Under the pieces are notes generated by a model. That model did not search any database and was not told where the DNA came from. It saw only the letters and a program-made list of their open reading frames with translations. Positions 17,543 through 25,953 of a stretch of DNA of 64,000 bases are shown piece by piece. Numbering within the stretch: the first letter of the stretch is position 1; each line of letters opens with the position of its first letter. Source of the DNA: SZUA-430 sp044220975 (GTDB lineage: Bacteria; Pseudomonadota; Alphaproteobacteria; Micropepsales; Micropepsaceae); contig JBGAPZ010000014.1 in the NCBI GenBank assembly GCA_044220975.1, positions 24,440-88,439 on the forward strand, read 5' to 3'. The translations under genes were made by a program, and so were the position numbers.

Positions 17543-20167
17543 ATGTCGGGATCAGAACCGAAGGACGGCAGGCGGCCGGCGTCCGTCCTTTATCAACGCG
17601 ACAAGAAGACCAAGACGTCGGTGCTATTTGCCGATGCTTTCGCGCGCATAGGCATTCGTGTCGGCGGACTCGCGGTGATCGCGGCCGTGTTCACGATCAT
17701 GTTCTTCCTGATCTATGTGTCGCTGCCATTGTTGGAAACGGGCGGGGTAACTGGGGCGCGCACGCTTGCCTTCGGTGCGAGCGGGACACCGTTCGTCGCG
17801 ACGCAGATGGACGACCAGCAGACGATCGTCGCCGACGTTCAAGCGGATGGTCATGTGACGGCGTTTCACGCCACCACCGGTACGCCGCTTGAGGTTATGA
17901 GCTTCGACCTTACGGGTCTCACCGCGACCGCATTCGCGAGTACCCTTCGTGGCGATGATATCCTGTTCGCGTTTGCCGACGGGACCGTGCGCCCAGGGCG
18001 TTTCGAACTGAAGGCGACAGTCATTGGCGCCCAAGCGATGCCGCAAGGCTTGCGCAAACTCGACGAGCGCGACTCCACCGACGGTAAAGCAATCATTTCT
18101 CGCATTCCCGGTCAGTTCCGCCGGACATCGGTCGAGCTGTCGCTCGCGGCACCGATTCAGATCGCCGATGCCGGCACCGCGATCCTCAAGGCCGACTATC
18201 GCGCCGGCGGCACCGCGGAGCGGCCGTTGCGTACGTTTGTGACGCTCGATGCTGCCGGGACGCTGCGCCTGAGCCAAGCCACCTCCGAGCTCAACATGAT
18301 GACGGGCGAAGCGACGACGAACGTCGCCAGCGCGACAATTCCGCTCGGCCGCCCGCCGCAGGACGTGCGCGCGCTTCTGCTCAACACGCAGGGCGACCGC
18401 GTTTTGGTTGCGCTGGCCGATGGAACGGTGCTGCGCTACCTGACGCGCGATTTCGCAAATCCCAAGCTCGCCGAAACGGTGAAAGTCGTCCCGGATGGCG
18501 TCGCGCTGTCGGCCATCGCTTACATGAACGGCGAAAGCTCGTTCGTAGCGGGCGGGTCGGACGGGTCGCTTGCGATCTGGTTCGGCGTCGACAGAAAGTC
18601 GCCTTCGACCGCCGACGGGATCGTGCTCACCAAGGTTCACGCCGACTTCGCCAAGCAGCCGGCCGCGATCGAAGCAATCCGCGTCAGTCAGCGCACGCGG
18701 CTGTTCGCGACAGCGGACGCGACCGGCGGTATCTGGCTTCACCACGGCACGACCGATCGCACGTTGTTGGAGCTGCCCGGAACGCCAGACCCGAATGGGC
18801 TGCAAGCGGTCGTGTTCGCACCGAAGGACGACGCCATACTCGGCATCGGCAAGAACGGACAGGCGATCCTTTGGGGTATTTCGGTGCCGCACCCGGAGAC
18901 CACGCTTCAGTCCTTGTTCGGCAAGGTTTGGTACGAGGGCTACGACGAGCCGGTCTACGTGTGGCAGTCGACGGCAAGCACCGACGCACCGGAGCCGAAG
19001 CTTTCGTTGATCCCTCTGATTTTCGGCACGGTCAAGGCTGCGGTTTATTCATTGATGCTGGCGATCCCGCTGGCGCTTTTCGGCGCAATCTATACCTCGG
19101 AGTTCCTGCACCCACGGACGCGCGGCATCATCAAACCAACGATGGAATTGATGGCGTCGCTTCCTTCCGTCGTCGTTGGGTTCATCGCGGCGCTTGTCTT
19201 GTCGCCCATTGTCGAGAGTTGGATCGCGGCGATCGTCATCGCGTTCGGCGTGCTGCCACTCACCGTTATTTCTGTTTCGTTTGTGTGGCAACTCTTGCCG
19301 CAGCCCATTGCGAACGCACTGGACGGGTTTCCGAAGCTCGTGGCCTATTTCTTGGCGGTCGTGGTGGCCGTTTGGCTCAGCATACGCTTAGGGCCGCTTA
19401 TCGAGATCGCTTTCTTCGGAGGCGACTTCAAGAAATGGACATCAGGCTCGGGTTCTGGTCTGCCGTTTTTGTTCCTGCTTCTGACTCCGCTCTCGTTCAT
19501 CACGGTGTTGTTCGCGACGCGGCCTTTGTTCAACGGCGCTTACCGGTTGCGCCTTCGCGAGCAGTCGAAGTTTTCGGCCGCGGTCAGCGAACTCTTGGGC
19601 TGGGTGGTGATCTTGGTATTGTCATTCGCTCTCGCTTGGGGCGCCGCCTTTTTGCTCCAATCGCTTGGATACGACGCGCGCGGCGGAGTGATCGATACAT
19701 TTGTCCAGCGCAATGCACTGGTGGTGGCTTTCGCGCTCGCCTTCACGCAGATACCGCTGATCTATTCGATCGCTGAAGACTCGTTGAACGCGGTGCCTGC
19801 TTATTTGCGCTCCGGATCGCTCGCCTGCGGCGCGTCGCGCTGGCAGACGACGTTGTGGATCGTGCTGCCGACGGCGGCGTCGGGCATCTTCTCGGCGATC
19901 ATGATCGGACTGGGGCGCGCTGTCGGCGAAACGATGATCGTCGTCATGGCGACCGGCAATACACCGATCCTGGACGTCAATATTTTCAACGGTCTTCGAA
20001 CTATATCGGCCAACATCAACGTGGAGCTGCCGGAAGCGGTGCGCGACTCCACGCTCTATCGCACGTTGTTCCTGTGCGCGCTGGTGCTGTTTGTCGTCAC
20101 GTTCGTGATCAACACGGTCGCCGAAATCGTGCGTCAGCGCTACCGCAAGCGCGCGGCGCAGTTGTGA
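17543..20167 (+). CDS. pstC: phosphate ABC transporter permease PstC with large extracytoplasmic insert
   Basis: The 874-residue protein is roughly twice the length of E. coli PstC. A first membrane helix (about residues 36-68) is followed by about 410 residues of soluble sequence. This insert has repeated strand-turn units of beta-propeller character (FVAGGSDGSLAIWFGVD, DAILGIGKNGQAILWGI). The permease core begins near residue 482 (LSLIPLIFGTVKAAVYSLMLAIPLALFGAIYTSEF). The ATPase-contact loop GASRWQTTLWIVLPTAASG is near 764. The ATG at 17543 is chosen; the frame is open upstream to 17468 with no better ribosome site. PstA lies ten bases downstream. Confidence 0.92.
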   Translation: MSGSEPKDGRRPASVLYQRDKKTKTSVLFADAFARIGIRVGGLAVIAAVFTIMFFLIYVSLPLLETGGVTGARTLAFGASGTPFVATQMDDQQTIVADVQADGHVTAFHATTGTPLEVMSFDLTGLTATAFASTLRGDDILFAFADGTVRPGRFELKATVIGAQAMPQGLRKLDERDSTDGKAIISRIPGQFRRTSVELSLAAPIQIADAGTAILKADYRAGGTAERPLRTFVTLDAAGTLRLSQATSELNMMTGEATTNVASATIPLGRPPQDVRALLLNTQGDRVLVALADGTVLRYLTRDFANPKLAETVKVVPDGVALSAIAYMNGESSFVAGGSDGSLAIWFGVDRKSPSTADGIVLTKVHADFAKQPAAIEAIRVSQRTRLFATADATGGIWLHHGTTDRTLLELPGTPDPNGLQAVVFAPKDDAILGIGKNGQAILWGISVPHPETTLQSLFGKVWYEGYDEPVYVWQSTASTDAPEPKLSLIPLIFGTVKAAVYSLMLAIPLALFGAIYTSEFLHPRTRGIIKPTMELMASLPSVVVGFIAALVLSPIVESWIAAIVIAFGVLPLTVISVSFVWQLLPQPIANALDGFPKLVAYFLAVVVAVWLSIRLGPLIEIAFFGGDFKKWTSGSGSGLPFLFLLLTPLSFITVLFATRPLFNGAYRLRLREQSKFSAAVSELLGWVVILVLSFALAWGAAFLLQSLGYDARGGVIDTFVQRNALVVAFALAFTQIPLIYSIAEDSLNAVPAYLRSGSLACGASRWQTTLWIVLPTAASGIFSAIMIGLGRAVGETMIVVMATGNTPILDVNIFNGLRTISANINVELPEAVRDSTLYRTLFLCALVLFVVTFVINTVAEIVRQRYRKRAAQL

Positions 20168-20177
20168 GGCGGGCCCC

Positions 20178-21908
20178 GTGAGCGACACCGTCACTGCCGC
20201 TGCCTCGCCCGTGGCCGCCCTTGCGGCGGTCCGCCGCGTTCCGCGCAGCGACTTGAGCGCGATGGGCGAGCCGTTCGTTTGGGTGATGGGCGCGTCGCTT
20301 GTTGCCGGACTTGCGATGATCGTCGGGTTCTTGGCGCTGATCACATACGTCGGCGCGGTGACGTTTTGGCCGCAACCGATCGTCGTCGTCGAAATGACCG
20401 ACGGGAAGGTGATCGCCGGCGAGGAATTCCGCAGCGAAACCTACAAGCCGTCGCCGGAGCAGCTTGTGGGTAAGAGCGAGGCAGCGCGCGAGCAGATCAC
20501 GGCCAATCTTGGGGCCTCCGAGCGAACGCTTTATCGCGTCGGGAATTACGATTTGTTCGGCGAGGATTTCATCTGGGTCCCGGCCTTCGATGTGAAGTCG
20601 GTCAAGTTCGCGAAAGACATGTATCTTGTCGAACGGCGCGAATGGGGCCCGTTCATCGGCCGGGTTAAAGAGATCGATCTCGCGGGAACAAAAACCGCGA
20701 CGCCCACCTACCCTGCCCTTGCGGCGGCCGTCGCACAGGCCGACACGCGGCGCACAGCGATCGAGCGGGTCGACAAAGTCGAAATTGGAGCGATCAACCA
20801 CGAGATCGAGGCCTTGCGCCTCGGCGTCCGGCGGATTGAGCTCGATTATGGGGTTGGTAGCGCGGAGGCCAAAGCTGCCGCTGCCGACGCAGCTTCGCAG
20901 ACCGCTCGCCTGCAGGAACAGTACAAGACGCTTGAAGCGAAGGTGACGGCACTTCGGCAATCGGACGACGGCTATACCGTCACGCTGGAAGCGATCGACC
21001 AGCAGACAAAGACGCTGCCGGTCTCAAAGTTGGTGCGGCTTTATCCGGCGAACAACCTCTCGACCGCCGGAAAGTGGTCGGTCTACGCGTCGCGTTGGTA
21101 CGAGTTCATAACCAGCCAGCCGCGCGAGGCCAACACCGAAGGCGGCGTGCTGCCCGCCATCGTCGGCACGCTGACGATGATGGTTCTGCTCAGCCTTGCG
21201 GTCGCCCCGTTCGGCGTGATCACGGCGCTTTATCTCCGCGAGTATGCGCGGCAAGGGTTCTTGGTTTCGTTCATACGCGTTTGCGTCAACAATCTGGCCG
21301 GCGTTCCGTCCATCGTTTACGGCGTCTTCGGGCTCGGGTTCTTTTGCTACATCTTGGGCGGCTCGATCGATCAGATCTTCTTCCCGGAAAAGCTGCCGAC
21401 ACCGACGTTTGGAACGGGCGGCATGCTGTGGGCGTCGCTGACGCTTGCCCTACTCACCGTGCCGGTCGTGATCGTCGCCACTGAAGAGGCGCTTGCCGCG
21501 GTGCCGCGCTCGATGCGCGAAGGCTCGCTCGCCTGCGGCGCGTCGAAATGGCAGACGATTTGGCGCATTGTGTTGCCGCGGGCTGCGCCGGGCATCATGA
21601 CGGGGCTAATTCTTGCGATGGCGCGCGGCGCCGGCGAAGTGGCGCCCTTGATGATCGTCGGGGTCGTCAAGCTGGCGCCTGAGATGCCGATCGACGCCAG
21701 TTTTCCGTTCGTGCATTTCGAACGTAGCTTCATGCATTTGGGATTTCATATCTACGACGTCGGCTTTCAATCGCGAAACTCTGAAGCCGGCCGACCGATG
21801 GTGTTCGTGACCACACTGCTGCTGGTCGGGATTGTGCTGTTCTTGAATGCGTTTGCGATCCAGGTTCGTAACAGATTGAAGAAGACTTATGACGCCGGGC
21901 AGTTCTGA
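20178..21908 (+). CDS. pstA: phosphate ABC transporter permease PstA with N-terminal insert
   Basis: The 576-residue protein starts at GTG 20178 after GAGGCGGG. A membrane helix at about residues 30-58 is followed by about 260 soluble residues including a coiled-coil stretch (AVAQADTRRTAIERVDKV, SQTARLQEQYKTLEAKVTAL). The permease core starts near 320 (GGVLPAIVGTLTMMVLLSL). The coupling loop GASKWQTIWRIVLPRAAPG is near 453. Together with PstC it forms the membrane channel for phosphate. Both subunits carry extra extracytoplasmic domains after helix 1, so the two inserts probably face each other in the periplasm (inference). Confidence 0.92.
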   Translation: MSDTVTAAASPVAALAAVRRVPRSDLSAMGEPFVWVMGASLVAGLAMIVGFLALITYVGAVTFWPQPIVVVEMTDGKVIAGEEFRSETYKPSPEQLVGKSEAAREQITANLGASERTLYRVGNYDLFGEDFIWVPAFDVKSVKFAKDMYLVERREWGPFIGRVKEIDLAGTKTATPTYPALAAAVAQADTRRTAIERVDKVEIGAINHEIEALRLGVRRIELDYGVGSAEAKAAAADAASQTARLQEQYKTLEAKVTALRQSDDGYTVTLEAIDQQTKTLPVSKLVRLYPANNLSTAGKWSVYASRWYEFITSQPREANTEGGVLPAIVGTLTMMVLLSLAVAPFGVITALYLREYARQGFLVSFIRVCVNNLAGVPSIVYGVFGLGFFCYILGGSIDQIFFPEKLPTPTFGTGGMLWASLTLALLTVPVVIVATEEALAAVPRSMREGSLACGASKWQTIWRIVLPRAAPGIMTGLILAMARGAGEVAPLMIVGVVKLAPEMPIDASFPFVHFERSFMHLGFHIYDVGFQSRNSEAGRPMVFVTTLLLVGIVLFLNAFAIQVRNRLKKTYDAGQF

Positions 21909-21922
21909 GGGACTTTGAGAGT

Positions 21923-22741
21923 ATGGCAGGCAGTGCAACAGCCGACGGTTTCGAGACGACCGTCTATCACCCGATCGAGGGCACGAGCGGCGTCAGCTTG
22001 CGCGTCGAGAGCTTTAGCCTTTGGTATGGCCAGGCGCAGGCGCTCTACAACGTCGATATGGACGTTCAGAAGGGGCTTTGCACCGCGTTGATCGGCCCGT
22101 CGGGCTGCGGGAAGTCGACGCTGCTGCGCTCGATGAACCGCATGAACGATCTGATCGACGGGGTTCGGACTAGCGGCCAGATGAATATCGAGGGCGAGCC
22201 GATCTTCGGCACACGGATCGACGTGATCGCTCTGCGGAAGCGGATGGGGATGGTATTTCAGAAGCCGAATCCCTTTCCGATGTCGATCCTCGAGAACGTC
22301 GTCTATCCGCTGCGCGTCGACGGGGTGACGAACCGCAAATTCTTACGCGAAGCTGGCGAAGCGGCGCTGCGCGGCGCGGCGCTTTGGGAAGAGGCGAAGG
22401 ACCGCTTGAACGAAAGCGCACTGGGCCTCTCCGGCGGTCAGCAACAGCGGCTTTGCATCGCACGCGCGATTGCCGGCAATCCGGAAGTGCTGTTGATGGA
22501 CGAGCCTTGTTCCGCGCTCGATCCGATCGCGACGGCGAAGATCGAAGAGTTGATCGACGAGCTTAAAGGCCGCTACACGATCATTATCGTCACGCACAAC
22601 ATGCAGCAGGCCGCGCGCGTCGCCGACAACACGGCGTTCATGTATCTGGGGCGGCTGATCGAGTACGGTGATACCAAGGCGATGTTTGAGAAACCGCGGG
22701 TCAAGCGGACGGAGGACTATCTCACTGGGCGTTTCGGCTAA
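21923..22741 (+). CDS. pstB: phosphate ABC transporter ATP-binding protein
   Basis: The protein has 272 residues. Walker A GPSGCGKST is near residue 57, Q-loop MVFQKPNPFPMS, ABC signature LSGGQQQRL near 168, and Walker B VLLMDEPCSALDP near 190. The H-loop is IVTHNMQQAARVAD. The NPFPMS stretch and the C-terminal LTGRFG are typical of PstB. It energises uptake through PstC and PstA. No phoU follows, although phoU usually ends this operon. Its TAA overlaps the stop codon of the convergent XRE gene. Confidence 0.96.
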   Translation: MAGSATADGFETTVYHPIEGTSGVSLRVESFSLWYGQAQALYNVDMDVQKGLCTALIGPSGCGKSTLLRSMNRMNDLIDGVRTSGQMNIEGEPIFGTRIDVIALRKRMGMVFQKPNPFPMSILENVVYPLRVDGVTNRKFLREAGEAALRGAALWEEAKDRLNESALGLSGGQQQRLCIARAIAGNPEVLLMDEPCSALDPIATAKIEELIDELKGRYTIIIVTHNMQQAARVADNTAFMYLGRLIEYGDTKAMFEKPRVKRTEDYLTGRFG

Positions 22742-23013
22742 GCCTCTTTCGCTTTCTTTTTCTCTTTCTTCTCTGTCGCCTTCGCCTTTTCGGGCTTCTT
22801 CTCTTTGTCCGGGCCGTGATAATCGGCAACGCCCGTTGTGATGGCGTAGCAGGCCAGCCGCACGGTACGAGGGATCTTCACGGGCTTGCCGCCGCTCCGT
22901 TCGCCCTTCTCGTAGTACTGCACGACGCGGCGCTTGAGGCCCAACGCGTCGGCGGCATCTTTCTGAGACATATCAAGGGCTTTGCGCCACCGCTTGAAGT
23001 CGTGTCCCTTCAT
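22738..23013 (-). CDS. XRE-type helix-turn-helix DNA-binding protein
   Basis: The 91-residue protein starts MKGHDFKRWRKALDMSQKDAADALG at the ATG at 23013. The HTH is complete: helix 2 QKDAADALGL, turn, and recognition helix KRRVVQYYEKGER. A TRAP-like helix follows (PRTVRLACYAITTGV). The tail is extremely Lys/Glu-rich and disordered (residues about 70-91). The frame is open upstream to 23094, but the long form has an unlikely composition. It ends by overlapping the pstB stop in antisense. It diverges from a 29-residue membrane protein whose promoter carries two matching palindromes, the likely operators. Confidence 0.8.
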   Translation of the reverse strand: MKGHDFKRWRKALDMSQKDAADALGLKRRVVQYYEKGERSGGKPVKIPRTVRLACYAITTGVADYHGPDKEKKPEKAKATEKKEKKKAKEA

Positions 23014-23097
23014 GTCGCCCACCCCATCGCCGCCCTCTCGCGAGCGTTGGTTCGTACCACGCTCTGCGACTCGACTGCCACCCTCGCAAACCAAAGG

Positions 23098-23150
23098 CGC
23101 ACAGTGTGCGTTTCACATACTTGTCACAAAGCGCACTTTGTGCGTATGAT
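23098..23150 (+). promoter_or_regulatory. promoter with two CGCAC-N3-GTGCG operators
   Basis: TTGTCA (23121-23126) and TATGAT (23145-23150) with an 18-bp spacer form a good sigma70-type promoter for the small membrane protein. CGCACTTTGTGCG (23132-23144) fills the spacer next to the -10. A second copy of the same arms, CGCACAGTGTGCG (23098-23110), lies 34 bp upstream centre to centre. A repressor bound there would block RNA polymerase. The neighbouring divergent XRE gene is the obvious candidate (inference). Confidence 0.6.
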
Positions 23151-23229
23151 GAATGCCTGTGGACAACTTCCGCAGCTTTGGGAGGTCACTTTTGCTCCGT
23201 TTGGGGCCGCGTTTGAGAGGAGAGTTGCC

Positions 23230-23319
23230 ATGCGTACTCACTGGTTCGTGCTTGCCCCGTTGTGGCCGTTGTTCGCGTTGATCGTGATCGCCGGCGCGGT
23301 TTGGGCAGTCTCTCTCTAA
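23230..23319 (+). CDS. 29-residue single-span membrane micropeptide
   Basis: ATG 23230 to TAA 23317-23319 encodes MRTHWFVLAPLWPLFALIVI followed by AGAVWAVSL. This is a short charged N terminus, then one hydrophobic helix of about 22 residues. AGGAGAG lies seven bases before the ATG. A recognisable promoter lies 80 bases upstream and an intrinsic terminator 25 bases downstream, so it is a complete transcription unit. The frame extends upstream to an ATG at 23147, but that codon overlaps the -10 hexamer. Function unknown; tiny membrane proteins often modulate a transporter or sensor kinase, and pst/porin genes surround it. Confidence 0.6.
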   Translation: MRTHWFVLAPLWPLFALIVIAGAVWAVSL

Positions 23320-23344
23320 GCTCACGCAAACTTGGTCTTTAGGA

Positions 23345-23374
23345 ACGGCGTCCTGTGGGGCGCCGTCGCTTTTT
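23345..23374 (+). terminator. intrinsic terminator after the micropeptide gene
   Basis: ACGGCGTCC (23345-23353) pairs with GGGCGCCGT (23358-23366) over nine base pairs including one G-U, with a TGTG loop, followed by CGCTTTTT. Confidence 0.85.
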
Positions 23375-23487
23375 CGGGGTCCACCTTCTGCTCCTTACAA
23401 CTGAGAAGCGTGCCACTTGTGCACGAAACGGGGACAGTACGCACTTCACCGTCGCGCCGCCGCAACGCATCCCCCACTGAGTTACAC

Positions 23488-23516
23488 CCGTCATAAGCCT
23501 GTCACGGATGTGTCAC
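23488..23516 (+). promoter_or_regulatory. three-repeat PHO box of the phosphate porin gene
   Basis: CCGTCAT (23488-23494), CTGTCAC (23499-23505) and GTGTCAC (23510-23516) are separated by exactly four bases each, the 11-bp period of PhoB direct repeats. The third repeat ends 46 bp before the porin start. This is the clearest regulatory site in the window. Confidence 0.85.
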
Positions 23517-23562
23517 GCACCGCAGGCAAGAACACCCCGCATTAACAAGGGGTGTGTTCCAG

Positions 23563-25107
23563 ATGCGGAAATCAATTTGGCTAGGGTCGGCGGCCCTCGC
23601 GGCGGTGATGCTGGTTGCGTCGCCGGCGTACGCCGGTGGCAAGACGAAGAACGATCAGCGCGATCAAGAAATCCAGGAACTCAAGGCTCGGTTGGACCGC
23701 CTGGAGCGGGAGGCCGAGGACGACAAGATTCAGCAGAGTTCGCGGTTGAAGAAAGTCGAAGACACGCAGGATGCGGTGCAGTGGACGTTCAACGACGGGC
23801 GGCCAACGGTGCGCTCCGGCGATGGGCGGTTCGAGATGTCTCTCCGCGGTCGCGTACAGCTGGACTTCGCAGAGTTTAACCAAGATCCGAGCGACTTCGG
23901 CTTGGGCTATGGCGCCGCGAACAATTGCGACGCGACGAACGTGCTCTGCGATCTGGGCTCGGGCGCCGTGTTCCGCCGCGTGCGGTTCGGCATCGAAGGC
24001 AAGTTCTTCCGCGACTTCATCTATGAACTGCGCTTCGACTTCGGTGGTACCGACATCGAAGGTGCGGGCATCATCAACATCGCCCGTGTGGGTTATGTCG
24101 GCATTCCGGGCCTGCGCATTCAGGCCGGTGCACTGCAGCCGATCTTGACGATGTACGACGCCACGTCCTCGGCGGAACTGACCACGATGGAACGTCCGCA
24201 AGTCGTGACGCTGCTCGTCGGCAATTTCGGTGGCGACAACGGCCGCAAGGGCGTGGAAGTCACCTATCAGAAAGAAGGCCTGCTCTGGGACGGCGACAAC
24301 TTCCTGATCTCCGGCGCTCTCACGGGCGATCGCGTCGCGACGAACGGCACCAGCCACTCGGGCGGCCCGGACGACGAGCGCACACAATTGATCGGCCGCT
24401 TGGCCTATCGCTTGTGGTCTGACGGCGTCTCGAACTTCCAGGTCGGTGGCAGCTACGCGCAGATCAACTCTCTGCAGGGCAACACTCCGGGCGTCGCGCG
24501 CACACTGCAATTGCGCGAACGCCCTGAAATCCGCGTCACGGGTGAGCGCTTCATCGACACCGGCGCACTCAGCCTCACGCAGGACGATCCGGCACGTGCT
24601 TACGGCTTCGAAGCCGGCTTCAACTGGGAGAACATCTATCTCGCAGGTGAATGGTACAAGTTCGAACTCGACCGCGCTTTGGTCGGCGGCGTAACGGCGG
24701 CCGGCGCGAACCCCGAATTCTCCGGCTTCTACGTCGAAGGCGAGTGGATCATCACGGGCGAAGCGAAACGCTATGTGGCGTCGGGCACGAACAACAACAT
24801 CGGCGTATGGCGCGGTCCGTCGATCGCATCGCCGTGGTCGCTCGGCGGCGGGATCGGCGCTTGGTCGATCCATGCGCGCTACAGCAACATGGACCTCAAC
24901 GACTTTGAGTTCGCCCCTGTTGCTGCCAACCGCGTTCGTGGCGGCGAAGAAACGCACACGATCATCGGCGCGACTTGGTACATGAACGCGAACTTGAAGT
25001 TGATGGCGGAGTACAACATGGTCGAAGTCGACCGGTTGACCGCTGGCGGCGCGAGTTTGGACGCGGACTTCGACGTCATCCAAAGCCGCATAATGTTTAC
25101 GTTCTAA
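23563..25107 (+). CDS. phosphate-selective porin, OprO/OprP family
   Basis: The 514-residue outer-membrane protein has a signal peptide MRKSIWLGSAALAAVMLVAS ending in PAYA. A short coiled coil (about residues 30-60, QEIQELKARLDRLEREAED) probably mediates trimer or periplasmic contacts. A 16-strand-type beta-barrel follows, starting RFEMSLRGRVQLDFAEF and ending in an aromatic C-terminal strand (DVIQSRIMFTF, terminal Phe). The sequence is that of the phosphate-selective porin O/P family, which takes up phosphate or polyphosphate under starvation. The ATG at 23563 has AAGGGG ten bases upstream. The PHO box confirms the physiological context. Confidence 0.92.
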   Translation: MRKSIWLGSAALAAVMLVASPAYAGGKTKNDQRDQEIQELKARLDRLEREAEDDKIQQSSRLKKVEDTQDAVQWTFNDGRPTVRSGDGRFEMSLRGRVQLDFAEFNQDPSDFGLGYGAANNCDATNVLCDLGSGAVFRRVRFGIEGKFFRDFIYELRFDFGGTDIEGAGIINIARVGYVGIPGLRIQAGALQPILTMYDATSSAELTTMERPQVVTLLVGNFGGDNGRKGVEVTYQKEGLLWDGDNFLISGALTGDRVATNGTSHSGGPDDERTQLIGRLAYRLWSDGVSNFQVGGSYAQINSLQGNTPGVARTLQLRERPEIRVTGERFIDTGALSLTQDDPARAYGFEAGFNWENIYLAGEWYKFELDRALVGGVTAAGANPEFSGFYVEGEWIITGEAKRYVASGTNNNIGVWRGPSIASPWSLGGGIGAWSIHARYSNMDLNDFEFAPVAANRVRGGEETHTIIGATWYMNANLKLMAEYNMVEVDRLTAGGASLDADFDVIQSRIMFTF

Positions 25108-25170
25108 GGTTCCCTCTACTGCCTTAGAAACACCCAGGGGCTCCGCGGCGTTCGTCGCGGGGCCTTTTTC
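25102..25170 (+). terminator. tandem hairpins terminating the porin gene
   Basis: A first perfect 8-bp stem TTCTAAGG/CCTTAGAA (25102-25109, 25122-25129) contains the porin stop codon. A second stem, GGCTCCGCG (25139-25147) with CGCGGGGCC (25156-25164), is followed by TTTTTC and is a standard intrinsic terminator. The first may protect the transcript end. Confidence 0.85.
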
Positions 25171-25216
25171 GTTGGCCGACTTGCGCAGCTTCGCGAAAGC
25201 TGACATCGAATCCGGC

Positions 25217-25951
25217 ATGAGCGAGCCGACGACCCAGCCCAAGCTTCAGATCCGCATCGTGCCGGTCACGCCGTTGCAGCAGAATTGTTCGCTGATTTGG
25301 GACACGGCGACGAAGCATGCGGCGTTCGTCGATCCGGGCGGGGACATCGACAAGCTTCTCGGCGCGCTGACGCATTTCGGGCTGACGTTGAAGCGGATTT
25401 GGCTGACGCACGGGCACCTGGATCATGCGGGCGCCGCGGCGGAGCTGCGCGAGCGCACCGGCGTTGCGATCGAGGGACCGCACCGCGACGATCAATTCTG
25501 GCTCGACCAGATCGAGGAGAGTTCGCGGCGCTATGGCCTGACCGGTGGGCGCAACGTGACGCCCGACCGCTACCTTGAGGACGGCGACGAGCTGGAGCTT
25601 GAGGGTGTGACGTTCGGCGTTCTGCACACGCCGGGGCACACGCCCGGGCACGTCGTCATCCATCACACCGGCGGCAAGATTGCGTTCGTGGGCGACGTGC
25701 TGTTTGCGGGTTCAATTGGGCGCACGGATTTTCCGCGCGGCAATCACGAGCAGCTGATCAGTTCGATCACCGGCAAGCTTTGGCCGCTGGGCGACGACGT
25801 GACATTCATACCGGGGCACGGTCCGACGTCGACATTCGGGCGGGAGCGGCAGACGAACCCGTTCGTCGCAGACCGGCTGACCGGTTACGGTGGCACGCCG
25901 AAGCAAGCGGCCGACGAAGGTGCGCAGCGCACGTCGAAGCGGTATACGTAA
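25217..25951 (+). CDS. MBL-fold metallo-hydrolase (glyoxalase II-like, YcbL type)
   Basis: The protein has 244 residues. The zinc motif HGHLDH is at residues 65-70 (THGHLDHAG). Further ligands are in HTPGHTPGHVVIH, GDVLFAGSIGRTDF and the late IPGHGPTSTFGRE. The short, single-domain layout and GRTDFP motif match the YcbL/GloB-like group that hydrolyses thioesters such as S-lactoylglutathione. The substrate is not certain. The ATG at 25217 gives the expected N terminus; the frame extends to 25172, where the sequence is the porin terminator region. It is convergent with the next gene, two bases apart. Confidence 0.85.
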   Translation: MSEPTTQPKLQIRIVPVTPLQQNCSLIWDTATKHAAFVDPGGDIDKLLGALTHFGLTLKRIWLTHGHLDHAGAAAELRERTGVAIEGPHRDDQFWLDQIEESSRRYGLTGGRNVTPDRYLEDGDELELEGVTFGVLHTPGHTPGHVVIHHTGGKIAFVGDVLFAGSIGRTDFPRGNHEQLISSITGKLWPLGDDVTFIPGHGPTSTFGRERQTNPFVADRLTGYGGTPKQAADEGAQRTSKRYT

Positions 25952-25953
25952 GC

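Noticed and set aside
17624..18892. 422-codon minus-strand frame inside pstC
   Set aside because: Arg/His-rich antisense shadow.
23581..25242. 553-codon minus-strand frame opposite the porin
   Set aside because: Shadow of the porin gene; no ribosome site and no domain.
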